Below, piece by piece: positions 28,477 to 35,046 of a stretch of 64,000 bases of DNA; the first letter of the stretch is position 1; each line of letters starts with the position of its first letter. Under the pieces are notes generated by a model. It saw only the letters and a list, made by a program, of their open reading frames with translations, did no database searches and was not told where the DNA came from. The DNA is from Calothrix sp. FI2-JRJ7. GTDB lineage: Bacteria; Cyanobacteriota; Cyanobacteriia; Cyanobacteriales; Nostocaceae. The stretch lies in assembly GCA_019359675.1 (NCBI GenBank), contig JAHHGX010000010.1:1-64000 (forward strand). The letters are read 5' to 3'. The position numbers and the translations under genes were made by a program.

Positions 28477-28615
28477 AAATCACCCCGTCACGAAATCCCT
28501 TATATTCGGCGTTACAGGTGTTTAATTTATCCTGTAATTCGCTTTTCCCAATCTGTAGAAATGTAGTAGCAGCAATGGCCGCTACTACTAAATACAAAGT
28601 AGTAGCGTCATTCAT
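28466..28615 (-). CDS. Small membrane peptide overlapping the ATPase (copy 1)
   Basis: A 49-residue protein read from the minus strand. Its start ATG shares bases with the TAA of the gene before it (TAATG), and its end overlaps the ATPase start by 11 bases. It has one hydrophobic helix near the N terminus (LYLVVAAIAATTFL) followed by a charged tail with one cysteine. Coupling on both sides makes it a real gene. A small membrane partner of the ATPase, for example in DNA translocation, is a reasonable guess. Confidence 0.65.
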   Translation of the reverse strand: MNDATTLYLVVAAIAATTFLQIGKSELQDKLNTCNAEYKGFRDGVIYGK

Positions 28616-28797
28616 TAGCTTTGCTTATCCCTTGCTGTATTCAATATTGTTTCCCGCTGTTCATTGGTAAGCTTGTCCTCTCCGCATGGGATGACTTCCA
28701 AATGCGTACCAAGTCGATACAGCGCATCGTCTTTAACAGCTTGAGAATCATTAGAATCGTGGATTTGTAGTTGCTTTTCTGTGTATTTATCTGCCAT
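28615..28797 (-). CDS. Small acidic hypothetical protein (copy 1)
   Basis: About 60 residues, beginning MADKYTEKQLQIHDSNDSQ. The ATG at 28797 is chosen because GGGAG lies nine bases upstream; a longer frame begins at 28836. The product is charged and helical with the C-terminal part LTNEQRETILNTARDK. No family is recognised. It leads the segment of overlapping genes that ends with the ATPase. Confidence 0.6.
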   Translation of the reverse strand: MADKYTEKQLQIHDSNDSQAVKDDALYRLGTHLEVIPCGEDKLTNEQRETILNTARDKQS

Positions 28798-28849
28798 ATT
28801 TAGGTAACTCCCAGTGAGTGAACGAGTAGTCGGCATAGCGCATCAATCA

Positions 28850-29215
28850 TTATGCCGACTTGGAATTTTCGCTATTACTAATAGGTTTGAAGTTGAGGTA
28901 ATTAACTCGGTAAACCCGACCTCCACCCGTTAAAAACGGCTTACCGTCAAGCAACCTTGCAGCTTTTGAACAGGTGACTTTAATCATCACGTCGTTACCG
29001 TCCTCGACTGTTGAAAATAGTTCGTACAAGTCGAGTGCGCTAAATTCCGCAGGCGAACGATTTATAGCTACCTCAATAACACCTTTATTGGTGTCTTTGG
29101 CACTACTGGCTATAGGTAAACCAGGTAGATACCGTGCCTTCTTAGGCTTTTTATCTGGCTTATTACCGTTGCTTACCAAGTCTTTACTGCCATTTAAAGC
29201 GGTGGATTCAGTCAT
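28850..29215 (-). CDS. Hypothetical protein, 121 residues, first gene of minus operon (copy 1)
   Basis: A basic N-terminal arm (PDKKPKKARYLPGLP) precedes a compact alpha/beta part (SPAEFSALDLYELFSTVEDGN; MIKVTCSKAARLLDG; GRVYRVNYLNFKP). The basic arm suggests nucleic-acid binding, but I recognise no family. It starts next to the operator array, so it is likely the first gene of the minus-strand operon that runs down to the recombinase. An AGGAGG-like site lies upstream of the ATG. Confidence 0.7.
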   Translation of the reverse strand: MTESTALNGSKDLVSNGNKPDKKPKKARYLPGLPIASSAKDTNKGVIEVAINRSPAEFSALDLYELFSTVEDGNDVMIKVTCSKAARLLDGKPFLTGGGRVYRVNYLNFKPISNSENSKSA

Positions 29216-29392
29216 TTAACTTATTGAATACCTCCTGTGTTAATGGTGTTTACTGAGGTTTTTTTATTTAATCCATTGCTTGCAACGTAGACAATGCAAG
29301 GGTTTTAACTGTTTTAATGCTTTCAGTGTATAGACTCGCTGCGGGATAAACCACTAGTCAGCGGACATCAGTCCTATACAAATTGTTTCATT

Positions 29393-29494
29393 AATCTTAC
29401 ACACAGTCTTGTGTAAGATTGAAATTATGATAACATCTTGTGTAAGATTATCAAGTCTTGTTGTGTAAGAAATGTTAAACTTCTTGTGTAAGAT
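29393..29494. promoter_or_regulatory. Operator array for the RHH regulator (copy 1)
   Basis: Four direct copies of TCTTGTGTAAGAT-type sites lie at 29407-29420, 29436-29449, about 29456-29470 (one base longer) and 29482-29494. One inverted copy, AATCTTACACA, lies at 29393-29403. Each has TCTT/AAGA arms, as expected for ribbon-helix-helix operators. The last one touches the ATG at 29495. The array lies in the divergent gap between the minus operon (start 29215) and the regulator, so it probably controls both. Copy 2 is at 44786-44887. Confidence 0.75.
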
Positions 29495-29833
29495 ATGGAA
29501 TCAACTTTAAATAATGAAGAAAAAGCACGGGAGATACGACGAACCGAAGGAGAGAGTGAATATGTCGCTGACACTTACAGCTATAACTCACCTAGACTTG
29601 AAGGCGTCACAGATGGGATTGAGCCGCTCCGAGCTGATAGAAACGATAGCGAGAGAAAACTCTATACCGAAAAGTCAAAAGCTGTTACTGGGAAAGTCAT
29701 CGACCAACTTATAAGTGAGTGCGTAATCCAGATTGAAGCAAAGAAACAAGAAATAAAGCAGCTTGAATCTAAGTTTTCTCAACTAAAGTCATTACGCAGT
29801 GAGCTAGTAGAAGACGAAAATCAAAGCTTATAA
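29495..29833 (+). CDS. Frame overlapping the RHH gene, coiled-coil C terminus (copy 1)
   Basis: 112 codons. The first ~60 residues look like an out-of-frame reading of the RHH gene (odd, charged, no pattern). The last ~47 form a good coiled coil (KVIDQLISECVIQIEAKKQE, then IKQLESKFSQLKSL). RHH regulators of cyanobacterial elements often end in just such a coiled coil. The natural product may therefore be RHH plus coiled coil, joined by a -1 frameshift near 29670-29700 or split by a mutation. Alternatively this frame is translated on its own from the ATG at 29495. Confidence 0.45.
   Translation: MESTLNNEEKAREIRRTEGESEYVADTYSYNSPRLEGVTDGIEPLRADRNDSERKLYTEKSKAVTGKVIDQLISECVIQIEAKKQEIKQLESKFSQLKSLRSELVEDENQSL
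29514..29714 (+). CDS. Ribbon-helix-helix regulator (copy 1)
   Basis: A 66-residue protein with the RHH (CopG/Arc-like) core PKERVNMSLTLTAITHLDLK and MGLSRSELIETIAR, a pattern typical of cyanobacterial RHH proteins. It should dimerise and bind short palindromic sites. The array of TCTTGTGTAAGAT sites directly upstream is the likely operator, giving autoregulation and control of the divergent operon. It may function as the element's immunity or copy-control switch. The frame ends soon after the RHH core; see the overlapping frame for the probable C terminus. Confidence 0.75.
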   Translation: MKKKHGRYDEPKERVNMSLTLTAITHLDLKASQMGLSRSELIETIARENSIPKSQKLLLGKSSTNL

Positions 29834-29866
29834 CCGCCGGTCAAGAGACGCGGCGGTTTGTTTTAT
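29832..29866 (+). terminator. Intrinsic terminator after the RHH gene (copy 1)
   Basis: AACCGCC (29832-29838) and GGCGGTT (29852-29858) form a stem followed by GTTTTATT. Copy 2 is at 45225-45259. Confidence 0.8.
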
Positions 29867-29951
29867 TGCAAAAAAAAACCAAAAAAGCATCTCTAGAGAA
29901 CGTGAAGGGAGCAGCTTTAATGGTTTTTGTTTCTTTTAACTTATTTCTATT

Positions 29952-30686
29952 ATGCCAAAAACATCAACAAAACAAAAGAACCTTTGGACTGAACAGCATG
30001 AAGTTTTCTGCTTAGAAAACAAAGTACCCCACGCGGCTCAAAGATTGTGGCAATGGCTACTGTGGGAGGCAAAGCTTACTGAAGAAGTAGAGCCAGACTT
30101 GACAGATTTTAACGCATGGATAGAAGAGACACGCGGTAAAAAATATGCGAACCAATACCTAAAGAAAATGTTTGAGTTACTGAAGTCTTTAGGGGTAATT
30201 GGTGTACTAAAAAAATTCTGTTGGAAGATATACCGAGTTGTTATTCGACCTCTCGAATGGGTGCAACCACTTAAGAAAAAAAAGTTACAAAGTGGAAACT
30301 CTAGTTACAAAACAGAGGCATCAAATGATTGCAATGCGGCGGTCGCCTCTTTGCAGCAGCAGCATTCTGACTTAAAGCTTAATCAAGAGACGTTGGCAGA
30401 AAATGATATTAATTTTGATACTAAGGAGACTGAAGTATTGAGCAGGCCTCATTGGGAGATAAGAGCATCTATTGTCTTATTTCAGATTAGACAAGCTAGG
30501 AAACATATCGAAAATCCTGAAGGGTGGATGAGGGAATGTCTACGTAATAGGTATTGGGAATCACGTCGTAACTACCTAGCAATTGTATTCAAAGCCTCTG
30601 GATTAACACCTTATGATGATATTACTGGGGTGTCTCTAGATACAATGTTTGAGGAATTAGACTCATTGCAACAAAAAACCCTCTAA
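29952..30686 (+). CDS. Hypothetical protein, possible replication or DNA-binding role (copy 1)
   Basis: The 244-residue protein starts with a helical, Trp-rich region (LWTEQHEVFCLENKVPH; LWQWLLWEA) followed by what looks like a winged-helix segment (YANQYLKKMFELLKSLGVIG). A polar linker leads to a conserved-looking C-terminal part (PHWEIRASIVLFQIRQARKH; PEGWMRECLRNRYWES). It is one of the few candidates in the element for a replication initiator, but no known Rep motif is visible. Its stop is followed by a CCCTCTA/TAGAGGG hairpin at 30679-30699. Confidence 0.6.
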   Translation: MPKTSTKQKNLWTEQHEVFCLENKVPHAAQRLWQWLLWEAKLTEEVEPDLTDFNAWIEETRGKKYANQYLKKMFELLKSLGVIGVLKKFCWKIYRVVIRPLEWVQPLKKKKLQSGNSSYKTEASNDCNAAVASLQQQHSDLKLNQETLAENDINFDTKETEVLSRPHWEIRASIVLFQIRQARKHIENPEGWMRECLRNRYWESRRNYLAIVFKASGLTPYDDITGVSLDTMFEELDSLQQKTL

Positions 30687-30729
30687 ATATAGAGGGCATT
30701 CAACATAAAACCTTAACTTCGATTGTTAT

Positions 30730-31434
30730 ATGAATAAACCTAAAAGGAAAGTTAAAGCAGGACAGTTTGAGGAGAGTCCTGGACAGATACCTTTGTTTAA
30801 TGTTTTACCCATTCACCCAATAACAACAGTACATGATACCTATTGGGATGAAATAGTTAAATCTGCACCCGAACACCTCGACAATAATGAGGACAGTGCT
30901 TTAACGCAAAACTCTATTCCATCTCAGGAAAGTGTTCGGGTGCAACTTCAAGCTCCACAATCTGCACCCGAACACTATGGGAGTAATGAGGGGGGTGTTT
31001 TATTGCAAAACTCCACTCCATCTCAGGAAAGTGTTCGGGTGCAACTTCAAGCTCCACAATCTGCACCCGAACACTATGGGAGTAATGAGGAGTGGGAGGC
31101 GCTACAAGTAAGCACTCTTTCAGATGAAAGTGTTCGGGTGCAATTTCTACCATCTAAAAATCTCAATCATCAACCACACGGTAAGAAAAAACCAGAATGT
31201 AAACAAGATACTCATTGGGTCGAGGTTTATTGGGTGAAGCGCGGACAGAAAAAACATTACTACTATCGCTATTGCTGGATGATTGGGCGTAAAACTAATA
31301 AACTACACCTTGGTTCGGTTTCATCGAACGATGGAAAGATGCGGCGCCGTGAAGTACTGGAATTAATTGATGCAGGTGCATTGCCTACAAAAATAGTGGA
31401 GTATGTAAAGAAGTCCAATAACTCTAGAAATTAA
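30730..31434 (+). CDS. 99-bp-repeat protein with C-terminal recognition-like domain (copy 1)
   Basis: A 234-residue protein. The N-terminal half has about three 33-residue repeats (SAPEHYGSNEGG ... QESVRVQLQAPQ), low in structure. The C-terminal ~70 residues form a basic, aromatic domain (HWVEVYWVKRGQKKHYYYRY; GRKTNKLHLG) like those in cyanobacterial plasmid and transposon proteins that bind DNA. At the DNA level each repeat carries a 12-bp inverted pair (see the repeat entry), so the protein and its own gene may interact. A strong terminator follows. Confidence 0.65.
   Translation: MNKPKRKVKAGQFEESPGQIPLFNVLPIHPITTVHDTYWDEIVKSAPEHLDNNEDSALTQNSIPSQESVRVQLQAPQSAPEHYGSNEGGVLLQNSTPSQESVRVQLQAPQSAPEHYGSNEEWEALQVSTLSDESVRVQFLPSKNLNHQPHGKKKPECKQDTHWVEVYWVKRGQKKHYYYRYCWMIGRKTNKLHLGSVSSNDGKMRRREVLELIDAGALPTKIVEYVKKSNNSRN
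30865..31141. repeat. 99-bp tandem units with paired 12-bp inverted motifs (copy 1)
   Basis: GCACCCGAACAC occurs at 30865, 30964 and 31063. Its reverse complement GTGTTCGGGTGC occurs at 30932, 31031 and 31130. The spacing within each series is exactly 99 bp. The motifs lie inside a coding region and keep the reading frame. Such phased, inverted iterons could be origin or operator sites, or could fold the mRNA. Copy 2 is at 46258-46534. Confidence 0.85.
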
Positions 31435-31437
31435 TAA

Positions 31438-31471
31438 ATAAGCCGACTACGTGGGGAAGTCGGCTTTTTTG
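31438..31471. terminator. Bidirectional terminator (copy 1)
   Basis: AAGCCGAC and GTCGGCTT arms with a TTTTTT tract lie between convergent genes, the repeat protein on the plus strand and the amidase on the minus strand. Copy 2 is at 46831-46864. Confidence 0.85.
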
Positions 31472-31493
31472 ACTTCATATCCTATGCTGATGA

Positions 31494-32030
31494 TTATGCT
31501 GCTTTGTCAGCAATATTAGGAGTTTTACCGCACAATCCAAGCACTATTGCATTGGCCATATGTTCGGCTTCGTATAGTGCAATATCTCGCATCGAATCTA
31601 TAAAACAACCCTCAACTAACACTGCTGGCATCGACGTACTACGAACTACGTAAAGATGTGAACCATCTTTTACACCTCGGTTGATAAAACCTAATGCGCT
31701 AATTTCATTCACAATTTTTTGAGCAAGTCTACGACCGGGCAAGCTCATTGCAAATACTTCTGTACCATTAGCTCTACCGTTTGCGGCATTGAAATGTAGG
31801 GATACATATATATTAGCTTTGGCGTCGTCGGCCGCGTCGCATCGTTGTTGTAGGGAGTTGGTAATCCCAGCACAATTCTTGGGTCTAACCTCTATAACCT
31901 CATGTCCCAATAATTTCAACTTTTGAATAACTAAGGCGCCTGTTTCGTTAATCAAGTCTTCCTCGTCTCTAATGCCAGAGGCGCCTCTATCTCTACCTAC
32001 ACCATGTCCTAGGTCAATTGCGTATTTCAT
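31494..32030 (-). CDS. N-acetylmuramoyl-L-alanine amidase (endolysin-like) (copy 1)
   Basis: A 178-residue Amidase_3 enzyme. The zinc ligands are visible: His in IDLGHGVGRD, Glu in INETGALV and His in VSLHFNAAN. The catalytic Glu lies in LVEGCFIDS. It cuts the bond between MurNAc and the stem peptide of the cell wall. It has no signal peptide and no wall-binding domain, as in small phage endolysins that leave through a holin; a holin-like gene lies at 39706. The ATG at 32030 is chosen over a TTG at 32039 because AAGGA lies ten bases before it. It is directly downstream of the tyrosine recombinase. Confidence 0.9.
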   Translation of the reverse strand: MKYAIDLGHGVGRDRGASGIRDEEDLINETGALVIQKLKLLGHEVIEVRPKNCAGITNSLQQRCDAADDAKANIYVSLHFNAANGRANGTEVFAMSLPGRRLAQKIVNEISALGFINRGVKDGSHLYVVRSTSMPAVLVEGCFIDSMRDIALYEAEHMANAIVLGLCGKTPNIADKAA

Positions 32031-32043
32031 CTTTATCAATTCC

Positions 32044-32628
32044 TTAAATTAAAGCTATAGCGTTAGTGATTCTACTGGCTTCGATTTCCACGTATCCGTT
32101 CAGTGCTTTTAAATCTTGATGCCCGGTTATTTTTTGCAGTGTGTAAAGGTCAACTCCCTTGCTATGGAGTTTAGTAATGAACGAGCGCCTGGTGCTATGG
32201 GTAGATATCCCCTTGTCACCAAGTCCCGCGCGTTCGGTAGCGGTTCGCAGTATTTTATCTGCAAGCCTCAAGTTGATATGAGCTTCCGGGTTTTGAGCGG
32301 GAAATAAATAGCCGCTACTACTCACAGTTTTGTATTGCCTCAGTATTTCTTTTAGCGTTGGGTGAGTAGGAACCTGACGTGTTTTGCGTTTACCGTCGGG
32401 TGATGCCTTACGGGTTACAGCCCTAAAAGTAATAATTTCGAGCGGTTTACCGTCGGGCTGATAAATATCTTCAAACTTTAGTTGAACCAATGCACCCCAC
32501 CTTTCACCCGTGAACCAGGCCAAATCTAAAAGTAATTGGTACTTTTTATTTTTGATTTGAGAACGAATTTTAAAATACTCACCATCGGATAGAATCGCGG
32601 CTTGTCCATTGCGGTTATTCTTTGGCAT
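32044..32628 (-). CDS. Compact tyrosine recombinase (copy 1)
   Basis: The 194-residue protein corresponds to the catalytic domain of the phage-integrase family. The first Arg lies in TGERWGALVQL (about 42), HxxR in HSTRRSFI (about 143-146), the later His in TGHQDLKALN (about 168) and the nucleophile Tyr in NGYVEIEA (about 178). The usual N-terminal arm- and core-binding domains are missing. Small recombinases like this often resolve multimers or invert segments. Since the IS110-type enzyme appears to do the integration, this one may resolve dimers or the tandem copies. It overlaps the CxxC protein upstream by 14 bases. Confidence 0.85.
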   Translation of the reverse strand: MPKNNRNGQAAILSDGEYFKIRSQIKNKKYQLLLDLAWFTGERWGALVQLKFEDIYQPDGKPLEIITFRAVTRKASPDGKRKTRQVPTHPTLKEILRQYKTVSSSGYLFPAQNPEAHINLRLADKILRTATERAGLGDKGISTHSTRRSFITKLHSKGVDLYTLQKITGHQDLKALNGYVEIEASRITNAIALI

Positions 32629-32809
32629 AAGGATTATTCATTGCAGTCCGGTTTAACCTCTGCGAAAGGTTATTCCGGTATCTTTTTTTTTGAGCTAATA
32701 AGCGTAATCGCTGTATTCTATATTTAGCAATACTTTCACTGCATCCGTAAAGTACCGGATTTACATAAAAGCGGCAGTTTACGCAATCTTTAATATTCTC
32801 TAAATTCAA
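32615..32809 (-). CDS. Small basic CxxC protein (copy 1)
   Basis: 64 residues with DCVNCRFYVNP (CxxC) and one more cysteine (LYGCSES), then a strongly basic tail (RIQRLRLLAQKKRYRNN). It is probably a DNA-binding partner and leads the three-gene minus operon with the recombinase and amidase. No family is recognised. The gap to the divergent plus operon is only about 30 bp, so promoters must overlap coding DNA. Confidence 0.6.
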   Translation of the reverse strand: MNLENIKDCVNCRFYVNPVLYGCSESIAKYRIQRLRLLAQKKRYRNNLSQRLNRTAMNNPYAKE

Positions 32810-32839
32810 AGAGTAATTATTAAATTAACCTTGACTCAA

Positions 32840-33163
32840 ATGGCAGAACCTACACTTACCCAAGTCTTTGGAACCAACGCAACCCAAGATGCTACTACTA
32901 TTACTATTTATAAGGCTGATTTAACTGGACTAACTGCTACCGCGAACAACTCAGCAGAATCGATACTAGCTGCAATTGATTTAAAAGCTTCGAGCTATTT
33001 AACTCAGACTAATCAAGACTTGAACCCTGACCAAAGTATTGTAATTGAGCAAGGTACTGGCAGCATAACAACACGAAACAATTTAAATTACCGCGAATAC
33101 AATCTGACAATTACGTTGAGTAAATTAGATACTCAGTCAGCAATCGACCCTAATGACTTTTAA
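32840..33163 (+). CDS. Small structural-like protein, paralogue 1 (copy 1)
   Basis: About 107 residues with LTQVFGTNATQDATTITIYK and ANNSAESILAAIDLKA, a pattern shared with the next gene (LTLQELFG..., NNSAQALFAALLEKA). The two are diverged tandem duplicates. The beta-rich, Thr/Ser-rich make-up suits a virion or surface protein. The ATG at 32840 is preferred to the TTG at 32831. It is the first gene of the long plus-strand block. Confidence 0.6.
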   Translation: MAEPTLTQVFGTNATQDATTITIYKADLTGLTATANNSAESILAAIDLKASSYLTQTNQDLNPDQSIVIEQGTGSITTRNNLNYREYNLTITLSKLDTQSAIDPNDF

Positions 33164-33165
33164 TT

Positions 33166-33495
33166 ATGCAGCTAACCTTACAAGAATTATTTGGTGAGGG
33201 AAGCTACCAGGATATTAATAAGGTAGTGATAAATAAAAACTCATTGCCTTTATTGATTCCTAATAGCAATAACTCAGCACAGGCATTATTTGCCGCATTG
33301 CTTGAAAAAGCACGAGTTAATTATCATGCTCAATTGTCAACTGGTACTACTACATTAACCATCGACGGTTACGAGCCTATTGAGTACGATGCTTCTGTCA
33401 ATTATGACTTTTTGAACGTTTATTACTCTAGAAACCAGATAAATACTGATACTTTTAACTTTATATACAAAGTAGTTATTAGAGAGCTAATTTAA
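33166..33495 (+). CDS. Small structural-like protein, paralogue 2 (copy 1)
   Basis: 109 residues, related to the preceding gene through the LF/FG motif at the start and the NNSAxxxxAA segment in the middle. The C-terminal half (INTDTFNFIYKVVIRELI) is beta-rich. It overlaps the next gene by one base (TAATG). Its role is unknown. Confidence 0.6.
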   Translation: MQLTLQELFGEGSYQDINKVVINKNSLPLLIPNSNNSAQALFAALLEKARVNYHAQLSTGTTTLTIDGYEPIEYDASVNYDFLNVYYSRNQINTDTFNFIYKVVIRELI

Positions 33496-34166
33496 TGGAA
33501 GTTAGATTATTAACAGAGGCTACCTCCGCAGAAGATACAGATTGGATTTACTTGCAAAAAATAAATGGATTACCTCGCAAGATTAAAAAATCTAATTTAG
33601 TTCCACCAGTCCAACCGCAAAGTACAGCGATTTTAACTAGTGCAACAATTCCATCAAATCCACAGCAAGGAACTAGATGGAATGAGTTGGACAGTAATAG
33701 TAATATCCTTGAAACTTGGAATTACATAAACAATCGCTGGGTATCTGATGAAAAGAAATTTATATTAGATAGTGTCACAAATTTAGGTAACGGAGCTTTT
33801 CATGTTATACCACTCAAGTTAAATCATCGATATTTAATTAATAAAATTGATGTTGCTATTTTTTCTAATGGAAGTTTCAATTCTAATGATTTTTGGAGTC
33901 TTTTTATAGAGCATCAGAGAAATAATAGCTCTGTTGTTACTTCTGTCTTAAACAGGGTTTATAACAGCAATATTAGCAGCTTTAAATACTCTTATACTTA
34001 TCCACTCAATCTAGAAATCAATCCAACAAATACTACTAGTTTAAATTTCAATGATGGTACCAATAGTAGTCAAGTACTGAACGTTCGATTTTCAAGAACG
34101 GCAGGGGTACAGAATACAGGTATTGCTTATTGTGTTGAAATTTTTTACAGGCTGATTAGATTATGA
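33495..34166 (+). CDS. Putative fibre or surface protein (copy 1)
   Basis: 223 residues. The segment PQQGTRWNELDSNSNILETW, then NYINNRWVS, resembles the short repeats of phage tail-fibre or adsorption proteins. The rest is beta- and Asn/Ser-rich (NNSSVVTSVLNRVYNSNIS), as in extracellular binding domains. No signal peptide is present. It overlaps the next gene by four bases (ATGA). The fibre role is inferred from composition and position. Confidence 0.5.
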   Translation: MEVRLLTEATSAEDTDWIYLQKINGLPRKIKKSNLVPPVQPQSTAILTSATIPSNPQQGTRWNELDSNSNILETWNYINNRWVSDEKKFILDSVTNLGNGAFHVIPLKLNHRYLINKIDVAIFSNGSFNSNDFWSLFIEHQRNNSSVVTSVLNRVYNSNISSFKYSYTYPLNLEINPTNTTSLNFNDGTNSSQVLNVRFSRTAGVQNTGIAYCVEIFYRLIRL

Positions 34167-34795
34167 ATGTTTACTGTGACGGTAGCGCGGCGGCTGAAAT
34201 TTTATTTTCACTCACTGGAGGTAGAGAAGGGAGGTTGATATCTTACGCGCCTCCGGTTGTTATCGACTACGGGCAAGACGGATACATATTGAGTATCTCA
34301 GAATTTTTTAATCCAGATGGTAATCCAATAATTACAACTTTAGCAACGCTTTTTATCAAAGCTAATGAAAAAAGCAATGGAGGGTATGATTTTTTTGGCA
34401 CTGAGGGAATATATAGTACTTGGTATGATTCAGAAATAGAGCTAGTACAAGTAGGAATTGCCTTTAAACGTCAATTTACGATGTTTAAAAAATACTATCT
34501 ATTGAGCGATGGTAGTTTTGTTAAATCTGAATTGTTTTATCAATCAGCATTGGTAGAAGATTTTCAGATAACAACTTCGTTTAAAAGAAATAATTTATTG
34601 TTAATTACTGACAATGAGGGTGTTCTTTATGCTTACGAATACCCTGAAGGATTCACTCCTGCATGGCAAGTTAATTGTATTGGATGTAACGAGGGTGAAT
34701 GTGCTGGCAGCGATGGTAAAGGGGGTGTAACTTGTATGGATTGTGTGCAGATGGATAGAGATATACAGCAGATTAAAAAAACCCTAAGCAATTAA
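34163..34795 (+). CDS. Hypothetical beta-rich protein with C-terminal Cys cluster (copy 1)
   Basis: 210 residues, mostly beta strands, ending in a cysteine cluster, CIGCNEGECAGS ... TCMDCVQM (four to five Cys), that could bind zinc or form disulfides, then a helical tail (DRDIQQIKKTL). No family is recognised. It lies between the fibre-like and coiled-coil genes of the same operon. Confidence 0.6.
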   Translation: MNVYCDGSAAAEILFSLTGGREGRLISYAPPVVIDYGQDGYILSISEFFNPDGNPIITTLATLFIKANEKSNGGYDFFGTEGIYSTWYDSEIELVQVGIAFKRQFTMFKKYYLLSDGSFVKSELFYQSALVEDFQITTSFKRNNLLLITDNEGVLYAYEYPEGFTPAWQVNCIGCNEGECAGSDGKGGVTCMDCVQMDRDIQQIKKTLSN

Positions 34796-34803
34796 AGTTA
34801 AAT

Positions 34804-35046
34804 ATGGCTGTACCAGATAACGATGTAAAAAAGCTTTACCAGCAGATTAACGAGCTTAAAGCGATAGTTAGTAAATATGAAGGTAGGTTAGAAGCAGTTG
34901 AAAAGTATATTGTTAAATTGAATGAATATGGGAAAAAGCGTGACAAACAGCTTGGTAATTACATGAGGAATCAATCAGTTTTTTTTAATGAATTATTTGA
35001 TAGCGTCGAAACAGTACTTAGTATAGTAAAAGGGTTTTTACCATGA
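34804..35046 (+). CDS. Small coiled-coil protein (copy 1)
   Basis: 80 residues, nearly all helix with heptad pattern (VKKLYQQINELKAIVSKYEG; LEAVEKYIVKLNEYGKKRDK). It overlaps the start of the 845-residue coiled-coil gene by four bases and probably partners it. Confidence 0.65.
   Translation: MAVPDNDVKKLYQQINELKAIVSKYEGRLEAVEKYIVKLNEYGKKRDKQLGNYMRNQSVFFNELFDSVETVLSIVKGFLP

Noticed and set aside
30914-31153. Minus-strand repeat protein opposite the 99-bp units
   Set aside because: Its repeats are the mirror of the inverted motifs in the plus-strand gene; there is no ribosome site, and the plus frame is longer and has a recognisable C-terminal domain.
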